NCBI RefSeq assembly: GCF_000423765.1
Contig: NZ_AUIP01000013.1
Location: 29,400 to 93,399 of the forward strand
Direction of reading: 5' to 3'
Origin: Streptococcus porci DSM 23759
Lineage (GTDB): Bacteria > Bacillota > Bacilli > Lactobacillales > Streptococcaceae
Length of the DNA: 64,000 bases
The translations under genes and the position numbers were made by a program. Under the pieces are notes generated by a model. It ran no database searches and was not told the DNA's origin. It saw only the letters and a program-made list of their open reading frames with translations. Each line of letters starts with the position of its first letter. Positions within the stretch are counted from its first letter, which is position 1. This document shows, in pieces, positions 19,640-30,901 of the stretch.

Positions 19640-20513
19640 CTCGACCTCCCACACGCGTTTGAATAATAGATAGAATCACTACCAAGACTACGATAGCATA
19701 AGAAACCGCTGCTGCATAACCAAAGTCTGGTGTGTATTTGAAACTCAAATTATAGATATATTGCGAAATTGTTGTCGTCGCATCACCGGGGCCGCCCTGT
19801 GTGATGTTCATAGGCTCATCAAATAATTGAAGCGTACCAATTGTTGACGTGATGGTCGTAAACAAGATAACCGGTTTCAAAAGAGGAATGGTAATGTTAA
19901 AGAATTTCTTAACCGCACTAGCCCCATCCACATCTGCAGCCTCGTAGATTTCTGGATCAATGTTTTGCAGAGCAGATAAGAAGAAAATCATATTATAACC
20001 TGTCCAGCGCCAGGTAATCGCAATAATGATAACGACTTTCGACCAGAAAACATTATCCAGCCACATGATTGGTTCTTGTAAAATGTGCAGCGAGGTCAAG
20101 ATTTTATTCATGATTCCATCGTTGGAAAAGAGGTATTTGAAAACGATAGAATAAGCAACCAAGGAAGTAACAGAAGGCAGAAAGACAATCGTCCGAAACA
20201 GTCCCTTAAACTTCAAAGCCTTATTATTAAGCAAAACTGAGAAGAAGATTGCCAAAATAACCATAATTGGCACTTGAACAACTAGGAATAAAACGGTGTT
20301 CTTCAAAGCACTGATAAAGACTGGGTCGTTAAAGAGGCGTTTGTAGTTAGCAAGTCCAACAAAACTTAAATTATTCCCCTTACCTGATGAAAGAGACAAT
20401 TTAAAGGCTTCAATCATTGGGTAAAAATAGAACAGGACGATCAATAGAGTCGGAACGATAACAAATAACCATCCCGCAAGTTTTGATCTTAAAAATGGAT
20501 TCATTTTTTTCAT
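19626..20513 (-). CDS. carbohydrate ABC transporter permease (MalF/MsmF type)
   Basis: The product has about 295 residues, a positive N-terminus, six hydrophobic spans and an EAA loop (IYEAADVDGASAVKKFFNIT). The start is the ATG at 20513, with GGAG six bases upstream. It pairs with the MalG-type permease downstream. The substrate was probably an alpha-galactoside, judging from the neighbouring alpha-galactosidase remnant; that is inference. Confidence 0.88.
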   Translation of the reverse strand: MKKMNPFLRSKLAGWLFVIVPTLLIVLFYFYPMIEAFKLSLSSGKGNNLSFVGLANYKRLFNDPVFISALKNTVLFLVVQVPIMVILAIFFSVLLNNKALKFKGLFRTIVFLPSVTSLVAYSIVFKYLFSNDGIMNKILTSLHILQEPIMWLDNVFWSKVVIIIAITWRWTGYNMIFFLSALQNIDPEIYEAADVDGASAVKKFFNITIPLLKPVILFTTITSTIGTLQLFDEPMNITQGGPGDATTTISQYIYNLSFKYTPDFGYAAAVSYAIVVLVVILSIIQTRVGGRDEKR

Positions 20514-20604
20514 TCTAAACTCCGACTTTCTGAATAAAATAACCAAATAATTTAGTTATCAAGCATCTGCTTTTAATATCCTAAATCATTTGGTTAACAT
20601 GCGA

Positions 20605-21177
20605 TTATTTCAACTGATTTTCAGCTTCTTTTTGGGCATCTTCAAGGACTTTGTCAATGCTTTCTCCGCCCAAATATTTTTGCAATCCTTTGATAAGGAT
20701 GTCCTCAATTGCATATGTGTTTTCACCGTAGTTAACAGCTGGAATTTGAGTTGACCATTCGGCGAAGTCTTTGTAGATTTTTTGTCCTCCAAAGTATTTC
20801 GCTTCAGTGTCATAAACACCTGCTTCTGTTGCCGGGATATAAGAACCGATAGCTCCAATATTTTCTACCAGTGTCTTGTAAAGGTCTGTACTTGAACCGA
20901 AGGTTTCTTTCAAAAATTCAGCAGCAGCTTCTTTTCCATCAACGTTAAGAACATAGATAGATGCACCACCAAGGTTTGAAGCATTTACAGACTTTTCCAT
21001 TTCTTGGCGTGGGAATGGGACAACTGCCCATTTGCCTTCTTGGTCTGCTTGAGCTGTGATTGATGGGGTAATCCAGTTGCCTGTCGGAACTGACCAAACC
21101 ACACCTGTATTAAAGTCGCTCAGCCATTGGCTCCAGTCACTGTTGCTATCTGTGAGACCAGCATCGTAGATTTTCTT
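20605..21177 (-). pseudogene. sugar-binding protein, C-terminal part only
   Basis: The frame reads FKKIYDAGLTDSNSDWSQW from about 21177 and continues through WSVPTGNWITPSI to the stop, about 190 residues. This is the second half of an extracellular solute-binding protein of the MsmE/RafE type. The signal peptide, lipobox and the whole N-terminal lobe are missing. At the 5' side it abuts an alpha-galactosidase in a different frame, so the binding protein cannot be exported or made from its own start. Confidence 0.85.
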
Positions 21178-22436
21178 GAAATCATTTCAGGCTCAAACCA
21201 GAGCCCAAACTGGAGTCCCTGATCATGAACATAGTCTGCAAAATGCTTCAATCCTTTTGGAAACTTGTCCTCCCAGACCTGCCAATCTCCCAGTGAAGAC
21301 TGGTCATTATTTCTATGACCAAACCAACCATCGTCAAGGACAAACATCTCGATTCCCATCTTCTTAGCTTCATCAACTATCGGGCGCAGCTTTTCTTCCG
21401 TAAAATCAAAATAGGTTGCCTCCCAGTTATTGATTAAAATAGGCCGTTCAGCATGCTTGTACTTGCTTCTCACAAGATTGTCTCGGATGATGTGGTGGAA
21501 ATTCTGACTCATACCGTTCAAACCAGAATCAGAGTAAGTCATCAAGACTTCTGGAGCTTGAAAAGAGTCTCCTGCTGCTAAGGTCCAATTAAAACCAAAA
21601 TCATTGATTCCAATCACCAGACGAACTTGTCCAATCTGATCTTTTTCCACCTCAAATGCGTGATTTCCCGAGTAAACAAAGTGAAAACCATAGGCCGAGC
21701 CAGTTAGCTCATCTGTCCTTTTGTCTACTAGAGCCAGAAAAGGATTCATCTGGTGGCTCGAAGTGCCTCGTCTACTGCTATAGTTTTTCAACCCATAACC
21801 AATGGGCTCACGCTCCAAATGACGCTCATTAGCATGGGCACCTGGTAAACAGATGGCATCAAAGTCTTTAGCGACAAAATCTAATTGCATGGATGCCATT
21901 TTCTCAACGACAAGTGACCTATCCCCTCTATTTAGGACAGAGCATGAACGAGCGATGATAGCTTGATGCCTAAAAATGGTATAAGAAAGCTCTACTTGTA
22001 AATGTAACAAACTATCTTCCAGAGTCACCACCAAAGTCTCAGCTTCATCATCTGTCGCGAAAGTCGCTGGCAGTCCAAGCAAACTAGGTTTTCTAGCTTC
22101 AATGCGGTAACTCTTATAGCGAAAATCTACCGAACAACTGCCAGAATCTCCCCTCACCATCAAAGCCGGTGTTCTGTAATCACCTGAATAGCTACCACTA
22201 AATTCTTGAGGTAAGGTATCTTTTGAATAACCTCGTTTAGAAATCCCTGATAAATTTCCTGAAAACCCTCGGTCAATACGAGGATAGGCCAACTGATTAT
22301 GATAGCGCTTAACTCTTTTCCCAAAATAAAGATGACTCAAAAGTCCTCCCTCGTCAACCATAAAAAGATAGGACAGATGGTCGTTAGATAGATGAAAAGT
22401 GTTAGTTTCAGAAGTAAAGGTGATTAAATTCTTCAT
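21120..22436 (-). pseudogene. alpha-galactosidase (GH36), truncated by deletion
   Basis: The start is the ATG at 22436 after AGGAGGG. About 420 residues of GH36 sequence follow, including INNWEATYFDF and VLDDGWFGHRN, up to GLWFEPEMIS. The frame then enters sequence belonging to the binding protein and stops at 21120. The catalytic nucleophile (the Asp of KWDMNR in the intact copy) and the acid/base Asp are both absent, so the product cannot be active. The intact homologue at 30902-33067 has 721 residues. Confidence 0.88.
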
Positions 22437-22465
22437 AAATGCCCTCCTATATTTTTTCACTAATC

Positions 22466-22597
22466 ATTTTACTGTTTTTTTACTTATAATTCAATAATAT
22501 TTTTATCTTTTTATCTGAAAGTCGGTTCTTGAAGCAGGTTTTTAAAAGTAAAATTTTAGTTTATGGAGCGAATATAAGAAGAATTTTATGATATACT
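22466..22597. promoter_or_regulatory. divergent promoters of the alpha-galactoside locus and LacI regulator
   Basis: On the minus strand TTGAAT (22489-22494) and TAAAAT (22466-22471) are 17 bases apart, with two AGTAAAA words in the spacer. On the plus strand TGATATACT gives an extended -10 (22592-22597) for the regulator gene. AGTAAAATTTTAGT (22547-22560), a near-palindrome sharing the AGTAAAA word, lies between them and is a candidate operator. Confidence 0.55.
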
Positions 22598-22628
22598 ATT
22601 AGCATAGATTATTTCAAGGAGAAAAAAC

Positions 22629-23630
22629 ATGGCAACGATTAAGGATATCGCAGAGCAAGTAAAAGTTTCAATCGCTACTGTTTCACGCGTGCTAAACAAC
22701 GACGAGTCCATGTCAGTCAGCGAAGATACCAGACGACGAATTTTCCAAACTGCTGATAAACTAGGCTACACCAGATACAAAAAAAATCTTACCGCTAAAA
22801 ATGAAAATAAAAAAGTCGCTATCATCCAGTGGTACACCGAGTCCGAAGAAATCAACGATCTTTACTATTACTCTATCCGCATCGGAATCGAGCGCCGAGC
22901 TATTGAATTAAACTACGAGATTATCCGTCTTTTCAATGATTCCCCCTTAGATGCCGCTAGAGGATGTGATGGGATTATTGCCATTGGAAAATACAGCAAT
23001 TCCCAAATCAAGGAACTAGAAACCATCAATGATAATCTTATTTTTGTCGATAGCGATACACTTAGCCAAGGTCATACCTGCATCACGACAGATTTTACTA
23101 ATTCCGTGGTCAATGTACTCAATCACTTTATCAGCAGAGGTCACAAACATATTGGGATTTTGACTGGCGAGGAGCTGACCGCCGACCATGAATTTCCACT
23201 AATTGACCCACGCTTTTATACCTTTAAAAATTACCTGAGTCAGCATCGTCTCTACAATTCTGACTATGTCTTTATTGGAAAATTTTCAACTGAAGACGGC
23301 TATCATTTGATGAAAAAAGCTATCGCAACGCTGGGAGATGACCTACCGGACGCTTTCTTTATTGCCAGCGACGCTCTTGCAATCGGTGCCCTTAGAGCCC
23401 TGCAAGAAGCCGAGATTAAAATCCCTGACCGCGTCAGTATCATTTCCTTTAACGATACCGTTGTTGCCAAACAGGTCTATCCCCCACTCAGCAGTGTTAC
23501 CGTCTTTACGGAAGAAATGGGTATTCTTGCTATGAATACACTAGAGCAACATCTACAGAATTTCGCACCAGATCTTCCAGTTATGATGACTGTCGCAACC
23601 CTTCTCACCTTACGTTCAAGTAGCAAGTAG
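22629..23630 (+). CDS. galR: LacI-family transcriptional regulator (GalR-like)
   Basis: The 333 residues start with the LacI helix-turn-helix (ATIKDIAEQVKVSIATVSRVLNND) and continue with a periplasmic-binding-protein-like sensor domain ending near LPVMMTVATLLTLRSS. It is divergent from the broken alpha-galactosidase locus and close to the gal operon. I infer galactose or galactoside response. The symbol galR is a guess from context. Confidence 0.8.
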   Translation: MATIKDIAEQVKVSIATVSRVLNNDESMSVSEDTRRRIFQTADKLGYTRYKKNLTAKNENKKVAIIQWYTESEEINDLYYYSIRIGIERRAIELNYEIIRLFNDSPLDAARGCDGIIAIGKYSNSQIKELETINDNLIFVDSDTLSQGHTCITTDFTNSVVNVLNHFISRGHKHIGILTGEELTADHEFPLIDPRFYTFKNYLSQHRLYNSDYVFIGKFSTEDGYHLMKKAIATLGDDLPDAFFIASDALAIGALRALQEAEIKIPDRVSIISFNDTVVAKQVYPPLSSVTVFTEEMGILAMNTLEQHLQNFAPDLPVMMTVATLLTLRSSSK

Positions 23631-23638
23631 GTTTCACC

Positions 23639-24242
23639 ATGCACCAAGGCAAGCTCTACATCCCTACTGACCCCATATTCTGACAAAGCAAAGTCTCTGT
23701 CAGGAATTTCTCTATGATTTTAACCATACCCGGCCTTCCGAAGGAAAAAAGCGGAGCGATTTACTTAAAAAATGTTTGCTAAAGTCGGCGAAAATGTCTA
23801 TATCGAACCTCCTCTTCACGCTAACTGGGGAGGTCATTTCTGTCAGATAGGTGACCAAGTCTATGCAAACTACAACCTCACCCTAGTTGATGATACCACA
23901 ATCACCATCGGTAGCAACACCATGATTGGACCAAACGTTACTATCGCAACAGCTGGTCACCCTATTCTACCAGAGCTTCGTGAACAAGCTTACCAGTTCA
24001 ATCTTCCTGTCACTATCGGGAAAAACTGTTGGTTGGGAGCCGGAGTCATCGTTCTGCCTGGTGTTACTATTGGAGATAACTCTGTTATCGGAGCTGGAAG
24101 TCTAGTCACCAAAGATATCCCAAAAAACGTTATTGCCCTTGGTAGTCCAGCTAGAGTCCTCCGCAAAATTAACAACTACGATCGCCAATTTCTCAGCAAA
24201 AACCAAGAAATTGACTGGGCTTCTCTTCAAAGCAAAAAATGA
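23639..24242 (+). pseudogene. maltose/galactoside O-acetyltransferase, two frameshifts
   Basis: The ATG at 23639, 9 bases after the regulator stop, gives MHQGKLYIPTDPI, then the frame breaks near 23680. A second frame reads QSLCQEFLYDFNHTRPSEGKKRSDLLKK, and the main frame resumes at MFAKVGENVYIEPP. The last break is in a run of six A bases at 23767-23772 where seven would restore the frame. The C-terminal left-handed beta-helix with hexapeptide repeats and GAGVIVLPGVTIGDNS is intact (156 residues). The family acetylates sugars with acetyl-CoA. Confidence 0.75.
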
Positions 24243-24248
24243 GAGAGG

Positions 24249-24290
24249 GACAAAATTAAAATCGGCAAGAATGCCGATTTTAATTTTGTC
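24249..24290. terminator. 19-bp perfect hairpin after the acetyltransferase gene
   Basis: The arm 24249-24267 is the exact reverse complement of 24272-24290, around an AGAA loop. It begins 7 bases after the stop codon. There is no long T run beyond the stem. Confidence 0.7.
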
Positions 24291-24369
24291 TCCACCATCC
24301 AATTTTCAGGTGTTTGATTTGAAATAATCTATCTCCAGACCTTGATTGATGTCAGTTGACGATTGTCGA

Positions 24370-24512
24370 CTTGTGCCTCCCACTTCCGCACAGTTGATTA
24401 GCAAGGACCTGTCCATTGTGTGAAAAGGGAGAAGTTCCTCCAATCAACCGCAGTATCAAAGTACCTAACTGCAACAAGGTTAAAAGACAAGGACTTTGTT
24501 CTAGTCTTTTTG
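24370..24512. repeat. dispersed intergenic repeat, copy 1
   Basis: The tract from TCCGCACAGTTGAT to the terminator hairpin matches 54405-54545 in order and spacing, including GAGAA(G/C)TTCC, AAT(C/T)AACC and CTGCAA. Its end forms the dexB terminator: on the minus strand AAAAGAC (complement of 24505-24511) pairs with GTCTTTT (24483-24489). Confidence 0.6.
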
Positions 24513-24520
24513 TATGGTCA

Positions 24521-26152
<1,632 letters not shown>

Positions 26153-26185
26153 TTATGACTAGTATATCTTACTTAGAAAAAGTAC

Positions 26186-26197
26186 GCAAGCGTTTGC
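26186..26197. promoter_or_regulatory. cre-like site before dexB
   Basis: GCAAGCGTTTGC is a near-palindrome with a central CG, resembling a CcpA catabolite-response element, located between gtfA and dexB. It departs from the consensus at the outer T/A positions. Confidence 0.4.
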
Positions 26198-26248
26198 TTT
26201 AACTTCTCTAAAAAATCCCTGACTATAGGGATTCTTAAGAGGTTATCC

Positions 26249-27694
26249 TTAGAAAAAACGTCTCTCTTCACCATTTTCAGTCACTAGGTAAGTTAATTCT
26301 TTTAAATTGATACTCGCTTTAGCAATAACCGACTTATCAGCATTATGGCGTGTAATCAGAATGCTGTTTTCATCTGGAGTTTCTACCTCAATACCTCCAT
26401 CTAGGGCAAAGGCTGCGCACTTATTACGGAAGGTAAAGAGATCAATCAAAGCCTTAACGACTGGACGTTTTACTTCCTGAGCAATCTCTTCTTCTGTATA
26501 ATAATGACGATTGATATTTCGCCCTTCTTTTGTACTCTCAAGAAGTTCCAAATCATTTTTACCAGCTAAGAAACCAACATAGTAAACCTGAGGAATTCCT
26601 GGCGCGAAAGCCTGAATCAAACGAGCAAGGAAGTATTTTTTATCATCATCACCAAGAGCTGAGTAGTAAGTCGAGTTGATTTGGTAAATATCCAAATTAT
26701 TGTACTCAGCTGAGGAGTACTTACGCTTAACATTTGCTCCCACCTTGTAAAGTTCATTGGAGGCAAACTCGATTTCTTCATCTGTCAAAATGTCTTTAAC
26801 GTCCACAACGCCAATACCATCATGCGTATCAAGGGTTGTAAATTGTTTCATCGGGCTCATTTTTAGCCACTTAGCCAACTGATTCGTATGTTTAGAATAA
26901 AGGGCATGCAAAGTCACCATTGGTAGAGCAAAGTCGTAGACATAATAGTCATGGTCGGCAATCTTAAATTGAATAGTGTAGTGCTCGTGAATTTCGGGTA
27001 AAAGCTCTGCACCCGATTTGGCGGCAATATCACGTACCTTATCGAGCAAGTCCCAAATGTCTGGTTCTACAAAGAAATCATTGGTATCCAATTTCTTAAC
27101 AGCATAGGCAAAAGCATCCAGACGAATAAGGTCACAACCGTTAGCCGCCAGATTTTCAATGGTCTTTTTAATGAAGTCCATCGTTACCTCTTTGGTAACA
27201 TCAAGGTCAATCTGCTCCTCACCAAAAGTATTCCAAAGATGCTCTGTTGACCCATCTGCAAAAATGATTTCCTGCATTGGTGCCTTATCTTTACGCTTGT
27301 AAATCAAGTCCACATCAGCTGGCGTTGGACGGTTCTCAGGCCAAAATTTATCCCAGTTTAGGAACAAATCCTTGTATTCACTGTCTTCATGCTTTGCTTG
27401 ATAATCTTTGTAATATTTTGACTGGCGCGAAATATGGTTAATCATAAAATCAAACATGAGATAATATTTTTCTCCCAATCGTTTGACATCATCCCAATCT
27501 CCAAAAGCAGGGTCAACTTCATCATAATCAACTGGAGCAAAACCTCGGTCACCAGTGGATGGAAAGAATGGCAAGAGATGCACACCACCAATCGCCTCCC
27601 CAAAATACTTGTCCAAGATTTGTTCAAGTTCCTTCAAATCCTTACCCATACTATCTGAGTAAGTGATTAACATGGTTTTATTTTGAATACCCAT
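26249..27694 (-). CDS. gtfA: sucrose phosphorylase (GH13)
   Basis: GtfA splits sucrose with phosphate into glucose-1-phosphate and fructose in the cytoplasm, acting on sucrose released from raffinose. The 481 residues begin [20 protein letters not shown], and GH13 motifs appear as [15 protein letters not shown] (nucleophile Asp), LLPEIHEHY (acid/base Glu) and TLDTHDGIG. It follows msmG after a hairpin and a cre-like site. Confidence 0.95.
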   Translation of the reverse strand: MGIQNKTMLITYSDSMGKDLKELEQILDKYFGEAIGGVHLLPFFPSTGDRGFAPVDYDEVDPAFGDWDDVKRLGEKYYLMFDFMINHISRQSKYYKDYQAKHEDSEYKDLFLNWDKFWPENRPTPADVDLIYKRKDKAPMQEIIFADGSTEHLWNTFGEEQIDLDVTKEVTMDFIKKTIENLAANGCDLIRLDAFAYAVKKLDTNDFFVEPDIWDLLDKVRDIAAKSGAELLPEIHEHYTIQFKIADHDYYVYDFALPMVTLHALYSKHTNQLAKWLKMSPMKQFTTLDTHDGIGVVDVKDILTDEEIEFASNELYKVGANVKRKYSSAEYNNLDIYQINSTYYSALGDDDKKYFLARLIQAFAPGIPQVYYVGFLAGKNDLELLESTKEGRNINRHYYTEEEIAQEVKRPVVKALIDLFTFRNKCAAFALDGGIEVETPDENSILITRHNADKSVIAKASINLKELTYLVTENGEERRFF

Positions 27695-27709
27695 AAGGTC
27701 TCCTTTTCT

Positions 27710-27723
27710 TGTAAACGTTTAAT
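27710..27723. promoter_or_regulatory. cre-like site before gtfA
   Basis: TGTAAACGTTTAAT contains the perfect palindrome TAAACGTTTA. It lies about 15 bases before gtfA and fits a CcpA site weakly at the 3' end. Confidence 0.4.
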
Positions 27724-27811
27724 TATCCTTGATTTTAGAAGAGCTGATTAATGACAGCCCTTCAATTTATTTTTTCAAAATCCTTAGGAATCTTCCTCTA
27801 GGACATCCCGT

Positions 27812-27845
27812 AGTGTGATTGCAGCTTTAGCTGCTTATCACACTT
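27812..27845 (-). terminator. intra-operon hairpin between msmG and gtfA
   Basis: GTGTGAT (27813-27819) and ATCACAC (27837-27843) form the outer stem, and GCAGC/GCTGC with a TTTA loop forms the inner one. There is no T run, so it is more likely an attenuator or mRNA-stability element than a full terminator. Confidence 0.55.
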
Positions 27846-27850
27846 AACAC

Positions 27851-28684
27851 TTACTTGACCGATCCGCTTGTCATACCTGAGATAATGTTCTTTTGGAAAA
27901 TGAGATAAACAATCAAAATCGGAATAATCCCAACGACATAAGAGGCAAAACTTGGTCCGTAATCGCTAAAATACTGTCCTTGATAGTTGTATTGGAAGAG
28001 GGGCATTGTCCATGTACTAGAATCACGGTTGAGAACTAGAAGTGGCATCAAGAAGTCGTTCCAAACCCAAAGAGCATTGATGATTAATACCGTTGCATGC
28101 ATGGGTTTCATGAGCGGAAAAATAATCTTACGGTACATCAAAAAACGTCCTGCACCATCAATAGCTGCCGCCTCATCCATCTCTGTTGGTACAATAGTCT
28201 TTATGTAGCCTACATAAAGAAAGAGTGTTTGAGGTATAGCATAGGTCAGATAAAGGATTGTCAAGCCAACCAGATTAGTCATATGAAGATTACTCATTAG
28301 CTTAGCCATTGGCAACATAATAACTTGGAATGGTACAAACATACCTATAATCAAGAGAGTATACATAATCGCAAAGATTTTCTTGCGATCCATATGTCGA
28401 GCAATGGCAAAAGCCGCCATCGGAATAACTGCGATAATCAAAGCTACGCTAACAACTGTTAAAAAAGCTGAATTAAGGAAATAATGAACAATCCCATCAT
28501 TGAAAAGGCGTTCATAATTAGATAGAGTCCATTCTTCAGGCAAGCCAAAGAAGTTACCTGTGATTTCTTTAGTCGTCTTAAAAGAGCTAATAATAGTCAC
28601 TGCTAAAGGAATCAACATAAGCAAAATCCCTGTAAGCAGTACGATGTAAGGAATGATATTATTCTGTTTTTTAGTTTTCATCAT
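27851..28684 (-). CDS. msmG: multiple-sugar ABC transporter permease MsmG
   Basis: The protein has 277 residues, six hydrophobic spans and the EAA loop EMDEAAAIDGAGRFLMYRKIIF, which docks with the ATPase. It carries sugars such as raffinose, melibiose and isomaltotriose together with MsmE and MsmF. It begins 8 bases after msmF with a GAGG site. Confidence 0.93.
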   Translation of the reverse strand: MMKTKKQNNIIPYIVLLTGILLMLIPLAVTIISSFKTTKEITGNFFGLPEEWTLSNYERLFNDGIVHYFLNSAFLTVVSVALIIAVIPMAAFAIARHMDRKKIFAIMYTLLIIGMFVPFQVIMLPMAKLMSNLHMTNLVGLTILYLTYAIPQTLFLYVGYIKTIVPTEMDEAAAIDGAGRFLMYRKIIFPLMKPMHATVLIINALWVWNDFLMPLLVLNRDSSTWTMPLFQYNYQGQYFSDYGPSFASYVVGIIPILIVYLIFQKNIISGMTSGSVK

Positions 28685-28692
28685 CGTTTACC

Positions 28693-29565
28693 TCACACTT
28701 CATACTTTTTAGAAAGGGTAATTTGCACTACCGAAATAATGGTTATAATGACAAACAAGACTACCGCTAAAGCATTTGCATAGCCGAACTGGTTGTTGGT
28801 GAAGGCATTGTCATAAACCAAAAGCCCCAGAGTCTTAGTCGCACCATCCGGACCACCCTTAGTCAAAGAATAGATCAAATCAAAAGCTGTCAAACCAGAT
28901 TTCATAGCCAAGATAAAGACCATTGAAATTGATGGCAACAAGAAAGGTAGCTCAATTTGGAAAAATTGCTGACGCTTATTGGCACCATCAATAGCTGCAG
29001 CTTCTTTAATGTCCTCTGGAATAGATTGCAAACCAGATAGCAAAATAACAACCGGCATAGCCAATCCCTGCCAAAGAGCTACAAAAAGCACTGACCAGAA
29101 AACTGATTTTTCTTGGAATAAAAGGTTAGAACTTAGCCAATCGATCCCCAACACTTCTCCAACCTGAGGCAAGCCATAATTAAAGAGCTGACTAAAAATC
29201 AAACCAATCGTCACCGTTGACAATACCGCTGGAAAGAAATACCAAGTACGGAAAAAGCCAACCGCCTTAATTTTACGATTCAGGAGCGTCGCCAGCCAAA
29301 TCCCGATAACAATTTCTCCAACAACCAAGCCAACCGTAAAAAGAAGGGTGAAACCTAGACTTTTATAGAAAGCTTGATCCTGAAAAATTTTAACGTAGTT
29401 ATCCAAACCAATAACATTATAATTACGGGTAAGACCAGTCCAGTCTGTCAGGGAATAAATCAAGCCATTTACCAAAGGGTAAAAGAAGAAAATAGCTTGA
29501 AGAAGAACTGGAATAATTACAAAAATATATGCCCAGTATTTACTTATGAAACCTTGTTTGTTCAT
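28693..29565 (-). CDS. msmF: multiple-sugar ABC transporter permease MsmF
   Basis: The protein has 290 residues with an N-terminal span (YWAYIFVIIPVLLQAIFFFY), five more spans and the EAA loop DIKEAAAIDGANKRQQFFQI. It forms the channel with MsmG. The gene has a GGAGGACA ribosome binding site and follows msmE after a hairpin. Confidence 0.93.
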   Translation of the reverse strand: MNKQGFISKYWAYIFVIIPVLLQAIFFFYPLVNGLIYSLTDWTGLTRNYNVIGLDNYVKIFQDQAFYKSLGFTLLFTVGLVVGEIVIGIWLATLLNRKIKAVGFFRTWYFFPAVLSTVTIGLIFSQLFNYGLPQVGEVLGIDWLSSNLLFQEKSVFWSVLFVALWQGLAMPVVILLSGLQSIPEDIKEAAAIDGANKRQQFFQIELPFLLPSISMVFILAMKSGLTAFDLIYSLTKGGPDGATKTLGLLVYDNAFTNNQFGYANALAVVLFVIITIISVVQITLSKKYEV

Positions 29566-29593
29566 ATCTTGTCCTCCTAGTTCACTAAGATAA

Positions 29594-29620
29594 AGAGCCT
29601 GGTATTTTATCCCAGACTCT
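29594..29620 (-). terminator. intercistronic hairpin after msmE
   Basis: AGAGCCTGG pairs imperfectly with CCCAGACTCT. No T run follows. Hairpins in this position commonly stabilise the binding-protein mRNA so that it outnumbers the permeases; that role is inferred. Confidence 0.5.
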
Positions 29621-29649
29621 GATTTTCAATACCTTACTAAACACACTTA

Positions 29650-30888
29650 TTATTTCATTGTGTCAAAGAATGTGTTGAGGTTGCTAATATAAGCATCTAA
29701 GTCTTTGCTCTTGATATATGAAACGTTAGCATCCCAGAAAGTTTCTTCTGAAGTCCATTCTGAATGCAACCAGATAGCTTGTTGGTCTGTAAAGGCAAGT
29801 GAGGCTACATCTGCCAACTCACTGAATTTACCTTCTGTTTTTACACCTTTAACAGATGTTGGTGAGCCATCAACATCATAGTATTTTTGGAAGACCTCTG
29901 CTGAGCTGAAGTATTTAACAAAGTCTTTTGAAGCTTCTACATTTTTTGAATCAGCTGAGATAGATACTGCCATATCAGCAGCCCCAACAGTCATGACTGG
30001 TGCATCTGTAGTCAAACCTGGCATTGCAAAGAAACCTACTTCAAAATTTGGCTCTTGCTGATTAATTACCGTAAGCGCCCATGAACCGTTGGCCATCATG
30101 AGAGCTTTACCTTCCGCAAAAGCTGCTACTGTGTCAGCGTAAAGCGCACCATCAGAGTTAGCTTGTCCATTACCTGCGAGAAGATCAAGATAGCTTGCTA
30201 CATTTTTAGTAACATCGTCAGCTTTGATGCCTCCTTTATCGCTAAAGCGAAGAATTTTATTGGCAGCTTCTGGGCTACCTGCACTTTGAATCCATGCTAA
30301 TTGTGCAAATCCATTAAAAGTCCATGAATCTCCGAGAGCTTCTGCAAATGGCGTTTGGCCGTCATCTTTAATCTTCTTCACAATCTCTTGAAATTCCGCT
30401 AAAGATTTTGGAACTTGAATGCCTAATTTTTCAAAAGCTGTTTTGTTGTAATAAATACCAGAAACGTTTGTTGTCAAAGGCACATTGTAGATTTTATCAT
30501 CGACCGCATATGCCTCTGCTGCTCCTTCGTTTAGGTTCCCAAGAATGTCAGATTCTTTTGTTAAATCAACAAATTGACCATCAGCAGCCCACCCCTTGAA
30601 GTCGGCATTTTGTGGGTAGATATTGATAACGTCTGGTGTTTCGCCATTAGCAATACGCGTTTTTAGGACGGTACCAGCATCTGGAACGCTTGTCAATTTA
30701 ACCTTGACATCATCTTGTGACTTGTTGTAGTCATCAACAATTTCTTGTAAAGTCGCTTGCATTTCCGTTTTTTGAGAGAAAAACTCAATTTCTTTTGCGT
30801 CGCTCTTAGAGCTATCGTTACCGCAAGCTACCAAGAATGATGCAAAGCCACAGACAGCTGCACATTTCAAAAAAGTTTTCATTTTCAT
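29650..30888 (-). CDS. msmE: multiple-sugar-binding lipoprotein MsmE
   Basis: MsmE captures sugars outside the membrane and delivers them to MsmFG. The start is the ATG at 30888 after AGGAGG. A lipoprotein signal ends in the lipobox LVAC with Cys22 as the lipid-modified residue. The mature part is a typical MalE-like two-lobe binding protein (about 412 residues in all). An in-frame start at 30951 would bury the signal and overlap aga. Confidence 0.93.
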   Translation of the reverse strand: MKMKTFLKCAAVCGFASFLVACGNDSSKSDAKEIEFFSQKTEMQATLQEIVDDYNKSQDDVKVKLTSVPDAGTVLKTRIANGETPDVINIYPQNADFKGWAADGQFVDLTKESDILGNLNEGAAEAYAVDDKIYNVPLTTNVSGIYYNKTAFEKLGIQVPKSLAEFQEIVKKIKDDGQTPFAEALGDSWTFNGFAQLAWIQSAGSPEAANKILRFSDKGGIKADDVTKNVASYLDLLAGNGQANSDGALYADTVAAFAEGKALMMANGSWALTVINQQEPNFEVGFFAMPGLTTDAPVMTVGAADMAVSISADSKNVEASKDFVKYFSSAEVFQKYYDVDGSPTSVKGVKTEGKFSELADVASLAFTDQQAIWLHSEWTSEETFWDANVSYIKSKDLDAYISNLNTFFDTMK

Positions 30889-30901
30889 TATCAACGTCCT
30901 C

